From Prevotella sp. (lineage in GTDB: Bacteria > Bacillota > Clostridia > Oscillospirales > Ruminococcaceae): a stretch of DNA of 63,559 nucleotides. The position numbers and the translations under genes are program-made. Below, one piece after another: positions 15,982 through 23,553 of the stretch. The DNA lies in NCBI GenBank assembly GCA_023663025.1, contig JAMPIC010000012.1, positions 1 through 63,559 on the forward strand, written 5' to 3'. Each line of letters opens with the position of its first letter. The stretch's first letter is position 1. Below the pieces are notes generated by a model, which did not search any database, was not told the DNA's origin, and saw only the letters and a list, made by a program, of their open reading frames with translations.

Positions 15982-16428
15982 ATGAACATAAATATTTTTG
16001 AAATAAAAAAAGAGGAAAACGAACGGCTGGAAATTTACTGCCATAAAATAAACAACGAGATAACGGAAATTGTCCGCTTTGTCAAATCAAGGCAGGGACA
16101 GCTTACCGGGGTTATCGAGGGGGCGCAGTATGAGATCCCCGTGTCGGACGTGTTCTATATCGAGGGCGTGGACAACAAGGTGTTTATTTACTGCGAAACG
16201 CAGGTGTATGAAACACGTCAGAAGCTGTACGAGCTGGAGGAGGCTTTAAAGGAAAAGCATTTTCTGCGGGTGTCGAAATCGGTGTTGTTAAATCTAATGA
16301 AAATCGAGTCGATACAAGCTTCGCTGAACGGCAGATTTGCGGCTGTGCTTCAAAACGGGGAACAGGTTATCGTTTCGAGAAAATATGTGCCCGAGCTGAA
16401 AAAAGCTCTGAAAGGAGAAAAAGTTTGA
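15982..16428 (+). CDS. LytTR-family DNA-binding regulator
   Basis: 148 residues from the ATG at 15982. The N-terminal 45 residues form a short regulatory part without REC. The LytTR domain spans about 45-145, with the family signature VFYIEGVDNKVFIYC and FLRVSKSVLLNL. Stand-alone LytTR proteins paired with DUF3021 membrane proteins are a known clostridial module in which the membrane partner is thought to control the regulator. The partner follows at 16528. The binding site was not identified. Confidence 0.88.
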   Translation: MNINIFEIKKEENERLEIYCHKINNEITEIVRFVKSRQGQLTGVIEGAQYEIPVSDVFYIEGVDNKVFIYCETQVYETRQKLYELEEALKEKHFLRVSKSVLLNLMKIESIQASLNGRFAAVLQNGEQVIVSRKYVPELKKALKGEKV

Positions 16429-16527
16429 AAATCTGCGATTTTCAAACTGCGAGTTTTGTTTTCCTCGCTGCCGCTCGGAATTTTGCTGACGCAAAACCGC
16501 AAAACGTCGTTAAAAAGGAGAAAAATT

Positions 16528-16965
16528 ATGAGCCTTAAAGAAATACTTTACAGGTCGGTTATGATATATTTTATTCTCGTCACCTGCATTACGGCGGGAA
16601 TTGCGATCCTCGGTTCAGCCCTTGACCCCGAGGCGCAGTTTGGGTATGCCGCGTTTGCCTCACCGTTTATTTTCGCGGCTTTGGGAGTTATTCCAAATCT
16701 GCTTATGTACTCAACAAAAGAGCTGTCGGACAAACAGATAATTCTTCGGAAAATCATACAGCTTGCGATTATCGAAGCGGAGGTTTTGGGCGTATGTATA
16801 ATAAGTCCCACAATCCCCTCGGAAAGGCCCGAAATTATTATAGGGGTAATTGTCTGCGTGCTGGTGATATATATTCTTGTGAATTTTATCATTATGATGA
16901 ACAGCTATTTTTCCGCGAAACAGCTTACAAAGGAGCTTGTGCGGTTTCAGGAAAATATGAAGTAG
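16528..16965 (+). CDS. DUF3021 family membrane protein
   Basis: 145 residues with four predicted membrane helices (about 8-30, 40-63, 72-96, 105-128) and a charged C-terminal tail. Start chosen at 16528, where AAAAAGGAG gives normal spacing; the longer frame has no site. It is the usual partner of the LytTR regulator 99 bp upstream, probably controlling it at the membrane (inference from the recurring pair). Confidence 0.87.
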   Translation: MSLKEILYRSVMIYFILVTCITAGIAILGSALDPEAQFGYAAFASPFIFAALGVIPNLLMYSTKELSDKQIILRKIIQLAIIEAEVLGVCIISPTIPSERPEIIIGVIVCVLVIYILVNFIIMMNSYFSAKQLTKELVRFQENMK

Positions 16966-16984
16966 TACCGTACCCGTTCAAACC

Positions 16985-17019
16985 GCTGTCCGTACGCGTA
17001 ACTTACGCATACGGACAGC
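16985..17019. repeat. 16-bp near-perfect hairpin after the LytTR-DUF3021 operon
   Basis: GCTGTCCGTA (16985-16994) pairs with TACGGACAGC (17010-17019); inside, GCGTAA pairs with TTACGC. No long U-run follows. It sits directly before the terminator at 17028. Confidence 0.6.
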
Positions 17020-17027
17020 ATTGTTTG

Positions 17028-17063
17028 CCGCCGGCATATATTTTAAGCCGGCGGTTTTGGTTT
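17028..17063 (+). terminator. terminator of the LytTR-DUF3021 operon
   Basis: CCGCCGGC (17028-17035), A/T-rich loop, GCCGGCGG (17047-17054), then TTTTGGTTT. Confidence 0.8.
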
Positions 17064-17083
17064 CCATATTTTTTACGGGATTT

Positions 17084-18466
17084 TTATTCGGCTGTAAATT
17101 TTAATTTGTTTTTTGAAAACAGCTTCTTGAAAATCACTGCTGCGACGATGACGGTCAGTATCTCGGCAATGGGGAAAACCGCCCACAAAAGCCAATTCAG
17201 ACTGTAATTGTGCTTTGCGATACTTGCAAAGGGCAGCGCAAACGGAAAAATAAACAAAAGCTGTCTGCAAAGCGATACCGCGAGAGAGCCTGCGCCGCTG
17301 CCGAGAGCCTGGAAAATTCCCTGAAAGGCTATGTTTATCCCAGCGAAAACAAGTCCGATGGAAATAACGCGTATCGCGCTTACGCAAAGGGATTGGGTTT
17401 CGCCCGAAAGCCCGAAAAGCTCCGCGAACGGTGCGGCGAAAATTTCCAGCAGCGCAAAGCCCGCAAGCATAATTGCCGCAGTGTACAAATGTCCGAATTT
17501 CACGCAGTCGCGGACGCGTTTTTCGTCTCCCATACCGCTGCTGAAAGCCGTTATCGGCGTTATTGCGTCCCTCATTCCGAATGCCGCGAACAGCAGGAAC
17601 TGCTGTATTTTATAGTATAGTCCGTACGCCGTAACCATATTTTCGCTGACGTTCCTGAGTATCAGGTTCATGCCATAAGTCATAATCGAGATAAGCGCCT
17701 GCGAGATTATGGCTGGCAGTCCCACGGAATATATCCTGCCGATAACCTTTGCCGACGGCGCAAGGTCGCCGAGCTTTATGCGTATCTGCTTATTGAATTT
17801 CAGGTGGAATATCAATGCCGCCGCAAAGGATACCGCCTGCCCGATAACGGTGGCGTATGCCGCGCCCCTTACCCCCATTTCGGGGCAGCCGAGCAGTCCG
17901 TAAATGAGTATGGGGTCGAGCACAATGTTTGTCACCGCCCCCGCGATTTGCGCTATTGTCGAGCAGAGGGAGTGTCCCGCCGCCTGAAGTATTTTCTCGA
18001 AAACCGCGAAAAGGGACATACCGAACGAAAATACGCAGCATATGCTCAAATATTCCGTTCCCATTGCGGAAATAACGCCGTTTTCGGTTTGCGAGGCAAT
18101 ATACGCTCCCGCGCCGAAAATGCCGAACAAAAGAAATATCAGGTATATCGCGATACCGAGAAAAACTGCGTTTCCCGCCGTTCGGGACGCTGTTTTTCCG
18201 TCCCCTTGACCGAGACTTTTCGCGATAATAACGTTAGCCCCCACGCCCGTGCCTATGCCGACCGCCACCATTAAAATTTGCAGCGGAAACGCCAGCGTCA
18301 GAGCGTTGAGAGCGTCCTCGCCGCCCTGCGCCATATTCGATACAAACGCGCTGTCGACTATGTTGTAGACCGCCTGCAATACCATAGAAGCTATCATCGG
18401 CATACCCATTGAAAGCATAAGCTTTTTAACGGGTACGCCCGCCATTTTTTCGTTTTTGCCGTCCAT
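17084..18466 (-). CDS. MATE-family multidrug/cation antiporter
   Basis: 460 residues from the ATG at 18466, which has GGGAGG with correct spacing; the longer frame to 18613 would translate the leader hairpin. About 12 membrane helices arranged as two MatE halves: VKKLMLSMGMPMIASMVLQ at the N-terminus and the second half near residue 240. NorM/DinF-type exporters remove drugs or metabolites using Na+ or H+. The mRNA leader contains an intrinsic terminator, suggesting expression only when an inducer relieves it. Substrate unknown. Confidence 0.9.
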   Translation of the reverse strand: MDGKNEKMAGVPVKKLMLSMGMPMIASMVLQAVYNIVDSAFVSNMAQGGEDALNALTLAFPLQILMVAVGIGTGVGANVIIAKSLGQGDGKTASRTAGNAVFLGIAIYLIFLLFGIFGAGAYIASQTENGVISAMGTEYLSICCVFSFGMSLFAVFEKILQAAGHSLCSTIAQIAGAVTNIVLDPILIYGLLGCPEMGVRGAAYATVIGQAVSFAAALIFHLKFNKQIRIKLGDLAPSAKVIGRIYSVGLPAIISQALISIMTYGMNLILRNVSENMVTAYGLYYKIQQFLLFAAFGMRDAITPITAFSSGMGDEKRVRDCVKFGHLYTAAIMLAGFALLEIFAAPFAELFGLSGETQSLCVSAIRVISIGLVFAGINIAFQGIFQALGSGAGSLAVSLCRQLLFIFPFALPFASIAKHNYSLNWLLWAVFPIAEILTVIVAAVIFKKLFSKNKLKFTAE

Positions 18467-18487
18467 AAAAATACCTCCCGGAAAAAT

Positions 18488-18540
18488 AAAAAAGACGTGC
18501 AGCTTACCGACCGGATTTACGCGATAAGCTACACATCTTA
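18488..18540 (-). promoter_or_regulatory. leader terminator/attenuator of the MATE gene
   Basis: The leader RNA starts with AAGATGTGTAGCTTA (18539-18525), which pairs with TAAGCTGCACGTCTT (18506-18492) through two G-U pairs, followed by TTTTTATTTTT before the Shine-Dalgarno site. That is a 15-bp terminator beginning at or next to the predicted transcription start. The fold could be opened by a ribosome or ligand. Confidence 0.75.
18504..18536 (-). CDS. possible 10-codon leader peptide in the MATE attenuator
   Basis: ATG at 18536 opens MCSLSRKSGR and stops at 18506-18504, inside the 3' arm of the terminator stem. A ribosome held on it would break the stem, as in antibiotic-resistance attenuators. 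Against it: the ATG is only a few bases from the predicted transcript start and has no ribosome binding site, so translation would have to be leaderless. Confidence 0.3.
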   Translation of the reverse strand: MCSLSRKSGR

Positions 18541-18545
18541 AAAAT

Positions 18546-18574
18546 ATTATACTTTTTTTCTTTTGCGGCGTCAA
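18546..18574 (-). promoter_or_regulatory. sigma-A promoter of the MATE gene
   Basis: Minus strand: TTGACG (18574-18569), 17-bp spacer, TATAAT (18551-18546). Predicted start at about 18539, directly at the attenuator stem. Confidence 0.88.
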
Positions 18575-18646
18575 GGGAAATTTTGCACAATCAATTCTTT
18601 TATAATTTATCAAAATTTGTTCAAGCCGCAGCAGCGTGACTTATTT

Positions 18647-19015
18647 TCAGGGACGGCTTTCTTCGATGCTTTCCACGGAATATCCAAGTCCTATCACGGT
18701 TTGGCGAATTACAAACTCCGTAAGCGGCTCTGCCGAAAATATTTCGGCAGTACCGCTTTTAAAGTCGGCGCGGGCGGTTATTCCGTCCTTTCTTCCGAAA
18801 GTATTTTCAATACGCGCGGCGCAGTTTTTGCAGGATATACCGCCGATTTTGACAGTATATTTGCAGCTGTATTCCGAGGTATCTTTTTTTGTTTCGGAGG
18901 ACTTTTCATCGTCTCCGCCCGTACCGCAGCAGCCGTGAGCAAGCTTTTTCATATAGCTTTTCACAGCCGCGGCGCAAATTACGATCAGCAGCAAAATAAT
19001 AATTACCGTTGCCAT
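18647..19015 (-). CDS. membrane-anchored heavy-metal-associated (HMA) domain protein
   Basis: 122 residues. An N-terminal membrane helix (about 2-18) leads to a Gly/Cys-rich segment (HGCCGTGG) and an HMA ferredoxin-like domain at about 50-118 with the metal-binding motif GISCKNCAARIE. Such domains bind Cu+, Zn2+ or related ions. It overlaps the DtxR-type gene by one base (TAATG), so it is co-translated and probably belongs to the iron/metal operon. The ion it binds cannot be read here. Confidence 0.85.
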   Translation of the reverse strand: MATVIIILLLIVICAAAVKSYMKKLAHGCCGTGGDDEKSSETKKDTSEYSCKYTVKIGGISCKNCAARIENTFGRKDGITARADFKSGTAEIFSAEPLTEFVIRQTVIGLGYSVESIEESRP

Positions 19016-19407
19016 TAAGAAAGCGCCTCCGTTTCAGCGTTTTTGAGGATATGTTCCGCCAGACGGTCAACGGCGGTCTCGGAAGCGTGAACGACTGTTT
19101 TTACGGCGTCGCCGTCCGCAGCTTCGGATTCAAGTCCGAGAGTGTTTTCAAAAAAATCCCGAATTATAACATAGTTTGTGTATATGGGATTTGCCGTTTT
19201 TATGCCCGTTTCCGTAAGGCTTATCTGCCCGTAATGTTCCTTTTGGATATACCCGCTTTCGCAAAGCTTCGCGGTCATTGCGGCGGTGCTTGCCTTGCTT
19301 ACGCCCACCAGCTTCGCTACTTCGGAGGACTTGACCTCTCCGCCGTTCTGTCCCAGCTTATAGATGGCGAAAAGGTATTTTTTCTTTGAGTAGGACAGCT
19401 CATTCAT
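19015..19407 (-). CDS. DtxR/MntR-family metal-dependent repressor
   Basis: 130 residues. A winged HTH at 1-62 (KSSEVAKLVGVSKASTAAMTAKL is the recognition region, split here: KSSEVAKLVGVSK and ASTAAMTAKL) is followed by the dimerisation/metal domain with HASETAVDRLAEHIL, whose His/Glu fit DtxR metal ligands. No SH3-like third domain, as in MntR. It lies in the feo cluster, overlapping the small Cys-rich gene by eight bases, and is the natural candidate to bind the TTAG-N6-CTAA boxes at the feoA promoter. Iron rather than manganese sensing is inferred from the neighbours. Confidence 0.88.
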   Translation of the reverse strand: MNELSYSKKKYLFAIYKLGQNGGEVKSSEVAKLVGVSKASTAAMTAKLCESGYIQKEHYGQISLTETGIKTANPIYTNYVIIRDFFENTLGLESEAADGDAVKTVVHASETAVDRLAEHILKNAETEALS

Positions 19408-19558
19408 GCTTCACATCTCCGCAGCCGTGGCAGCATCCGGAACACCCCGCGCAGTTCCCGCCGCAGGAGGACTTGCCCGATTTTTTATCTTTCCAAAGCT
19501 GTCTCGCGGCAAGGAAGATCACCGCCGCCACTATCAGACCCACAATTAATGTTGCCAT
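19400..19558 (-). CDS. FeoB-associated Cys-rich membrane protein
   Basis: 52 residues, ATG at 19558 with AGGAGG upstream. One membrane helix (TLIVGLIVAAVIFLAARQLW, residues 3-22) then a short basic stretch and seven Cys in CGGNCAGCSGCCHGCG. This matches the small FeoB-associated Cys-rich proteins found after feoB in clostridia, thought to help Fe2+ transfer. Its stop overlaps the start of the DtxR-type gene. It lies between feoB and the repressor, beyond a MITE-like insertion. Confidence 0.85.
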   Translation of the reverse strand: MATLIVGLIVAAVIFLAARQLWKDKKSGKSSCGGNCAGCSGCCHGCGDVKHE

Positions 19559-19581
19559 AAAAATTACCTCCTATCGGAAGA

Positions 19582-19632
19582 CAGAAATTAGAGATTAGAG
19601 GATAGAATTTTTGTTTCTATCCTCTTTAATAC
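19582..19632. repeat. short palindromic intergenic motif (copy 1)
   Basis: AGAGGATAGAA (about 19596-19606) and TTCTATCCTCT form an 11-bp hairpin. A similar AGAGGATAGAAATT block follows feoA2 at about 22562-22582, so this is a small repeated intergenic unit. Confidence 0.5.
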
Positions 19633-19645
19633 TCTTAATTGTACC

Positions 19646-19781
19646 TATAGCAATCCTACAAAATAACGCTTTTGTAGGGGACGGGTTTCCCGTCCCGCCG
19701 TAACAGTATGCTGTATTTTACCCTGCGGGCGGGGAAACCCCGCCCCTACAAATTTACATGTATATTCAGAGGGTTGCTATA
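19646..19781. mobile_element. MITE-like element between feoB and the small Cys-rich gene
   Basis: 136 bp bounded by terminal inverted repeats TATAGCAATCCT (19646-19657) and its inverse (19770-19781), 11 of 12 matching. Inside, TGTAGGGG (19673-19680) and CCCCTACA (19743-19750) flank G/C-rich arms that would form a long hairpin. No coding frame. A related end TATAGCAATACTCCT appears at 63475-63489. Confidence 0.7.
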
Positions 19782-19784
19782 ATT

Positions 19785-22199
19785 TCAGTTTTTAACACGG
19801 ACATTTTTTGTAAGACGGGTGCTCTCCTTGTAAGGTCTTGCAAGCATATAGATCATAAACGCAAGCACCGCAAGGGCGAAGATAAGTCCCACAACATTCA
19901 CAGCGCCCGTGAAAAGAAGTCCGAACTGGTAAACCATAAGCGCAACCGCATAGGCGAACACGCACTGATAACCGATTGCGAAAGCCGTCCACTTCGCGCT
20001 GTTCATTTCACGCTTGATAGCACCCATTGCCGCGAAGCAAGGCGCGCACAAAAGGTTGAACACAAGGAAGCTGTAACCCGCAAGGGAAGTCATAGCCACG
20101 AAGTCCAGTACGCCGAATACGCCTACAACCTCTTCCTTTGCGACAAGTCCCATAATCGTGGCGACGGTTGCCGTTGGGTCGCCGAAGCCAAGGGGTGCGA
20201 ATATCCAGCAAACCGCGTTGCCGATTTTACCGAGTACGGTGTCCGCAAGCTCCAGCTCTGTGCTGAAACCGAACGCGCCCTCAGTCCAGCCGAATGAGCT
20301 TCCCGCCCAGATGATTACCGAGGAAAGCAGGATAATCGTACCCGCTTTTTTGATAAACGACCAGCCCCGCTCCCACATTGAACGCATTACGTTTCCAAAT
20401 GTTGGCATATGGTATGCGGGAAGTTCCATTACGAAAGGCGCGGGATCGCCTGCGAACATTTTCGTCTTTTTAAGCATAATTCCCGAAACGACTATCGCGG
20501 CAATTCCCAAAAAGTACGCCGAGGGGGCTACCCACCATGCGCCGCCGAAAAGGGCGGTTGCGATAAGTGCGATAATGGGGAGTTTCGCGCCGCAGGGAAT
20601 AAATGTCGTAGTCATAATGGTCATACGTCTGTCGCGCTCGTTTTCGATTGTACGGCTCGCCATAACGCCCGGTACGCCGCAGCCCGTACCTATAAGCATA
20701 GGTATGAAGGACTTGCCCGAAAGACCGAAACGGCGGAAAATTCTGTCCATAACGAAGGCGATACGCGCCATATAGCCGCAGGATTCAAGGAGCGCCAAGA
20801 ATATGAACAGCACCAGCATTTGAGGTACAAAGCCGAGAACCGCGCCTACGCCGCCGACGATACCGTCAAGGATAAGGCTTGAAAGCCACTCCGCGCAGCC
20901 GATCTTCTCAAGACCCGCTTCGATAACCGCGGGAACGCCAACTATCCATACGCCGTAATCCGCAGGGTCGATAGTTTCTTCCATAGTCTCAACCGCGCCG
21001 TCAACGGTTTCGGAAATGTCAAAGCCCCGATCCGCAAGCTCGTCGCCGTAAGAACCGTAAGCCTCGTCAAAGTCGCCGAAGCTGCCGTCCTCCATTGCGC
21101 CGAGAACCTCGTCCGCGCCGATAACTTCAGCGTCAACGGCAGCCTGAACCGTCGCCATAACGTCGTCCGTAAAGATGTTTTCGGCGGCGAAATCGTCCTG
21201 CGCTTCTTCGTACGCGCCCGTGCCGATGCCGAACAGGTGCCAGCCATCGCCGAAAAGACCGTCGTTAGCCCAGTCCGTCAAAATCGTGCCGACAGACGTT
21301 ACCGACACATAGTACACGATAATCATAATCACCGCGAAAATCGGCAGCGCAAGAATACGGTTCGTAACGATTTTGTCAATTTTATCCGAGACGGTCATTC
21401 CGCCTTGATTTTTCTTTTTAAGGCAACCCTTGATTATCGAGGCTATGTAAATGTACCGCTCGTTGGTGATAATGCTTTCCGCGTCGTCGTCCATTTCCTT
21501 TTCGGCGGCGGCGACGTCCTGCTCGATGTGAGACTTTTTGTCGGCGGGAATGTTAAGCATTTCCAGCACCTTTTCGTCCCGCTCGAATATTTTTATTGCG
21601 TACCAGCGCTGCTGCTCCTCGGGAATGTCGTGGAGAACGGCTTCCTCGATGTGAGCCACGGCGTGCTCCACGCAGCCGCAGAATTTGTGCTTCGGTACGG
21701 ATTTTTCTCCCGACCGCGCCGCCTCGATAGCGGCGGTTGAAGCCTCGTTAATTCCCGTACCCTTAAGGGCGGAGATTTCCACGACTTTACAGCCAAGCTC
21801 GGAAGCGAGCTGCTCGGTGTTAATGCTGTCGCCGTTTTTGCGTACAACGTCCATCATATTCACGGCGCAGACAACGGGTATGCCAAGTTCCACCAATTGG
21901 GTGGTGAGGTAAAGGTTTCTTTCAAGGTTCGTACCGTCGATGATGTTAAGTATAGCGTCGGGACGTTCGCCGATAAGGTAGTTTCTCGCCACAACCTCCT
22001 CCAGTGTGTAGGGGGAGAGGGAATAAATTCCCGGCAAGTCGGTGATGATAACGTCCTTGTGACCTTTCAGCCGTCCCTCTTTTTTCTCAACGGTAACGCC
22101 CGGCCAGTTTCCCACAAACTGGTTAGAGCCGGTCAGCGCGTTGAAAAGCGTGGTTTTGCCTGCGTTGGGGTTACCCGCAAGCGCGATTTTAATATCCAT
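19785..22199 (-). CDS. feoB: ferrous iron transporter FeoB
   Basis: 804 residues. GTP-driven Fe2+ uptake. The cytosolic G domain has G1 GNPNAGKT (9-16), G3 DLPG (54-57), G4 NMMD (114-117) and the GDI helical region to about 265. The membrane part follows with both Gate-type halves and a conserved CGYMAR and GTGCGVPG. Odd: residues about 327-420, after the first membrane helix, form an Asp/Glu-rich insertion not usual in FeoB, predicted outside the membrane, perhaps an iron-gathering loop. Preceded by feoA and feoA2 on the same transcript. Confidence 0.96.
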   Translation of the reverse strand: MDIKIALAGNPNAGKTTLFNALTGSNQFVGNWPGVTVEKKEGRLKGHKDVIITDLPGIYSLSPYTLEEVVARNYLIGERPDAILNIIDGTNLERNLYLTTQLVELGIPVVCAVNMMDVVRKNGDSINTEQLASELGCKVVEISALKGTGINEASTAAIEAARSGEKSVPKHKFCGCVEHAVAHIEEAVLHDIPEEQQRWYAIKIFERDEKVLEMLNIPADKKSHIEQDVAAAEKEMDDDAESIITNERYIYIASIIKGCLKKKNQGGMTVSDKIDKIVTNRILALPIFAVIMIIVYYVSVTSVGTILTDWANDGLFGDGWHLFGIGTGAYEEAQDDFAAENIFTDDVMATVQAAVDAEVIGADEVLGAMEDGSFGDFDEAYGSYGDELADRGFDISETVDGAVETMEETIDPADYGVWIVGVPAVIEAGLEKIGCAEWLSSLILDGIVGGVGAVLGFVPQMLVLFIFLALLESCGYMARIAFVMDRIFRRFGLSGKSFIPMLIGTGCGVPGVMASRTIENERDRRMTIMTTTFIPCGAKLPIIALIATALFGGAWWVAPSAYFLGIAAIVVSGIMLKKTKMFAGDPAPFVMELPAYHMPTFGNVMRSMWERGWSFIKKAGTIILLSSVIIWAGSSFGWTEGAFGFSTELELADTVLGKIGNAVCWIFAPLGFGDPTATVATIMGLVAKEEVVGVFGVLDFVAMTSLAGYSFLVFNLLCAPCFAAMGAIKREMNSAKWTAFAIGYQCVFAYAVALMVYQFGLLFTGAVNVVGLIFALAVLAFMIYMLARPYKESTRLTKNVRVKN

Positions 22200-22275
22200 A
22201 TCAAAATTTCCTTTCGTATTATTTTTGCGGACGGAATTTCCGCCCGAGGGAAAATGTTAGATAAAACTAGCTTTA

Positions 22276-22289
22276 TTAGTTATTGCTAA
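22276..22289. promoter_or_regulatory. DtxR-type box between feoB and feoA
   Basis: TTAGTTATTGCTAA, an exact match to TTAG-N6-CTAA, 77 bp upstream of the feoB start. It may give a second regulatory point for feoB. Confidence 0.6.
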
Positions 22290-22304
22290 CTGTACGCCGA
22301 AAAA

Positions 22305-22526
22305 TTAACCGACTTCAATCATTTCGGCGTCGGCTTTTCTCAGGGAAAGCTCATACCCGCGGACGGTTATCTCGATAGGGTCGCCAAGCGGCGCAACCTT
22401 GCGTATGTAAATTTCCGTACCCTTTGTGATACCCATATCCATAATTCTGCGCTTTACCGCGCCCTCGCCGCAGAGCTTCTTAACGGTAACCGTCTGCCCG
22501 ATGGACGCGCTTTTTAATGTTGCCAT
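22305..22526 (-). CDS. feoA: ferrous iron transport protein A (FeoA)
   Basis: 73 residues from the ATG at 22526 with GGAG eight bases upstream. SH3-like fold: RRIMDMGITKGTEIYI and GDPIEITVRGYELSLRKADAEMI (split as GDPIEITVRGYELS and LRKADAEMI) are the FeoA signatures. A cytosolic partner of FeoB's G domain. The gene is in the middle of the feoA2-feoA-feoB run. Confidence 0.92.
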   Translation of the reverse strand: MATLKSASIGQTVTVKKLCGEGAVKRRIMDMGITKGTEIYIRKVAPLGDPIEITVRGYELSLRKADAEMIEVG

Positions 22527-22594
22527 AAAATTCACTCCTTTTAGAAATTGGAAGATAGATAACAGAGGATAGAAATTATCCTCCGCATATTCCG

Positions 22595-22807
22595 TCAGAT
22601 AAAAATTTTCTGCGCCATTTCCTTTGAAACAGCCACCCGTGAGTCCTTGACGTTCACGATAACGTTGCCGCTTATTTCACTGATGACCGTTACCGTACCG
22701 CCCGCGACGAAGCCCAGATTTTCAAGGAATTTCCTTGTTTCGGGGTTGCCGCCGACTTTTTTTATGATGTTCTCCTCACCTGCGTTTGCAAGAGTTATCG
22801 GCATCAT
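22595..22807 (-). CDS. second FeoA-domain protein
   Basis: 70 residues, ATG at 22807 with GGAG seven bases upstream. FeoA fold with KFLENLGFVAGGTVTVI and GNVIVNVKDSRVAVSKEMA (the latter two lines of the SH3-like barrel). First gene of the feo operon. Two different FeoA proteins are common in clostridial feo operons, where they may act as a pair; their division of labour is unknown. Confidence 0.92.
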   Translation of the reverse strand: MMPITLANAGEENIIKKVGGNPETRKFLENLGFVAGGTVTVISEISGNVIVNVKDSRVAVSKEMAQKIFI

Positions 22808-22823
22808 AGATACACTCCTTTGC

Positions 22824-22839
22824 GTTAGTATACACTAAC
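22824..22839. promoter_or_regulatory. DtxR-type box in the feo leader (site 2)
   Basis: GTTAGTATACACTAAC, palindromic except for the two central base pairs and containing TTAG-N6-CTAA, about 16 bp upstream of the first feo start codon. Confidence 0.75.
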
Positions 22840-22858
22840 CGATATGTAATTTTATAGA

Positions 22859-22872
22859 TTAGCTTTTGCTAA
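22859..22872. promoter_or_regulatory. DtxR-type box at the feo transcription start (site 1)
   Basis: TTAGCTTTTGCTAA, TTAG-N6-CTAA with extra symmetry (TTAGC/GCTAA). It starts about 10 bp after the minus-10 element, so repressor binding would block initiation. Confidence 0.8.
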
Positions 22873-22881
22873 CCCAATAAT

Positions 22882-22910
22882 ATATTACTCCAAGTTTCAG
22901 CAAATGTCAA
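22882..22910 (-). promoter_or_regulatory. sigma-A promoter of the feo operon
   Basis: Minus strand: TTGACA (22910-22905), 17-bp spacer, TAATAT (22887-22882). Two repressor-type boxes follow within 60 bp. Confidence 0.85.
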
Positions 22911-23003
22911 GGGGTTTTGGCAAGCTTTTTCATTTTCGTTAAATATGTACATATTTTCAAGTTAGCTTTGAATAACTTTACGGTAATTTTGTACAAACGC
23001 CGT

Positions 23004-23285
23004 CTACCCGCAGTACTGCTCCAAAACGCTCTTTAACGCGCTGGCGCTTGAACTGTGTATCCTTGCCACGGGAATATCGTTCTTTTGGGACTTTCTGTTC
23101 ACGCTGTTCACCATTTTGTGGGAACAGGTATTGGTAAAAACCACCATAAGGTCGGGATTTCCCAGCTTGTTTTCAAAGTCCGAGGGCATTTGGGTAAACA
23201 CCTTTGCCTTGCAGTTGTAGGACTTGCAAATGTCCTTGTAGCGCGTCGCCATACAGTCGTTTCCGCCGATCACCACTACGCTCAT
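23004..23285 (-). CDS. DUF2325 domain protein
   Basis: 93 residues. Begins VVVIGGNDCMATRY, with conserved TNTCSHKMVNSVNRKSQK and a Ser-rich end; this is the DUF2325 fold, a small nucleotide/Rossmann-like domain often seen near metal-transport genes. Own promoter and operator-like palindrome immediately upstream. It stands before the feo operon on the same strand. Function unknown; metal response is inferred from its neighbours and box. Confidence 0.85.
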   Translation of the reverse strand: MSVVVIGGNDCMATRYKDICKSYNCKAKVFTQMPSDFENKLGNPDLMVVFTNTCSHKMVNSVNRKSQKNDIPVARIHSSSASALKSVLEQYCG

Positions 23286-23300
23286 ATTATCACCTCCGAA

Positions 23301-23326
23301 TTTTGGTTATCATACGCTAACCAAAA
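23301..23326. promoter_or_regulatory. operator-like palindrome upstream of DUF2325
   Basis: TTTTGGTTA (23301-23309) and TAACCAAAA (23318-23326) are perfect 9-bp arms around eight bases, directly after the minus-10 box. The core TTAT-N6-CTAA differs from the feo boxes by one base, so the same repressor could bind. Confidence 0.65.
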
Positions 23327-23328
23327 TT

Positions 23329-23358
23329 ATTATAGCACACGCTGCGCTTGTTAGTCAA
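23329..23358 (-). promoter_or_regulatory. sigma-A promoter of DUF2325
   Basis: Minus strand: TTGACT (23358-23353), 18-bp spacer, TATAAT (23334-23329). Confidence 0.82.
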
Positions 23359-23553
23359 GCATAACTTTTGGCGAATGCCGTAAATGTGCTTAATATATCT
23401 GCACTAAAAAAAGAAAAATGCTTAAAATTATCGCCGACCATATGGTTTCGACAGGACTTTAAAAAAGCAGGCTGCGAATACATAGGTAATCGATGCGTTC
23501 CGTCCGAAAAAGATTGTGTTCGGTATTTACTTAATATGATTCTGTTCGTGTTT

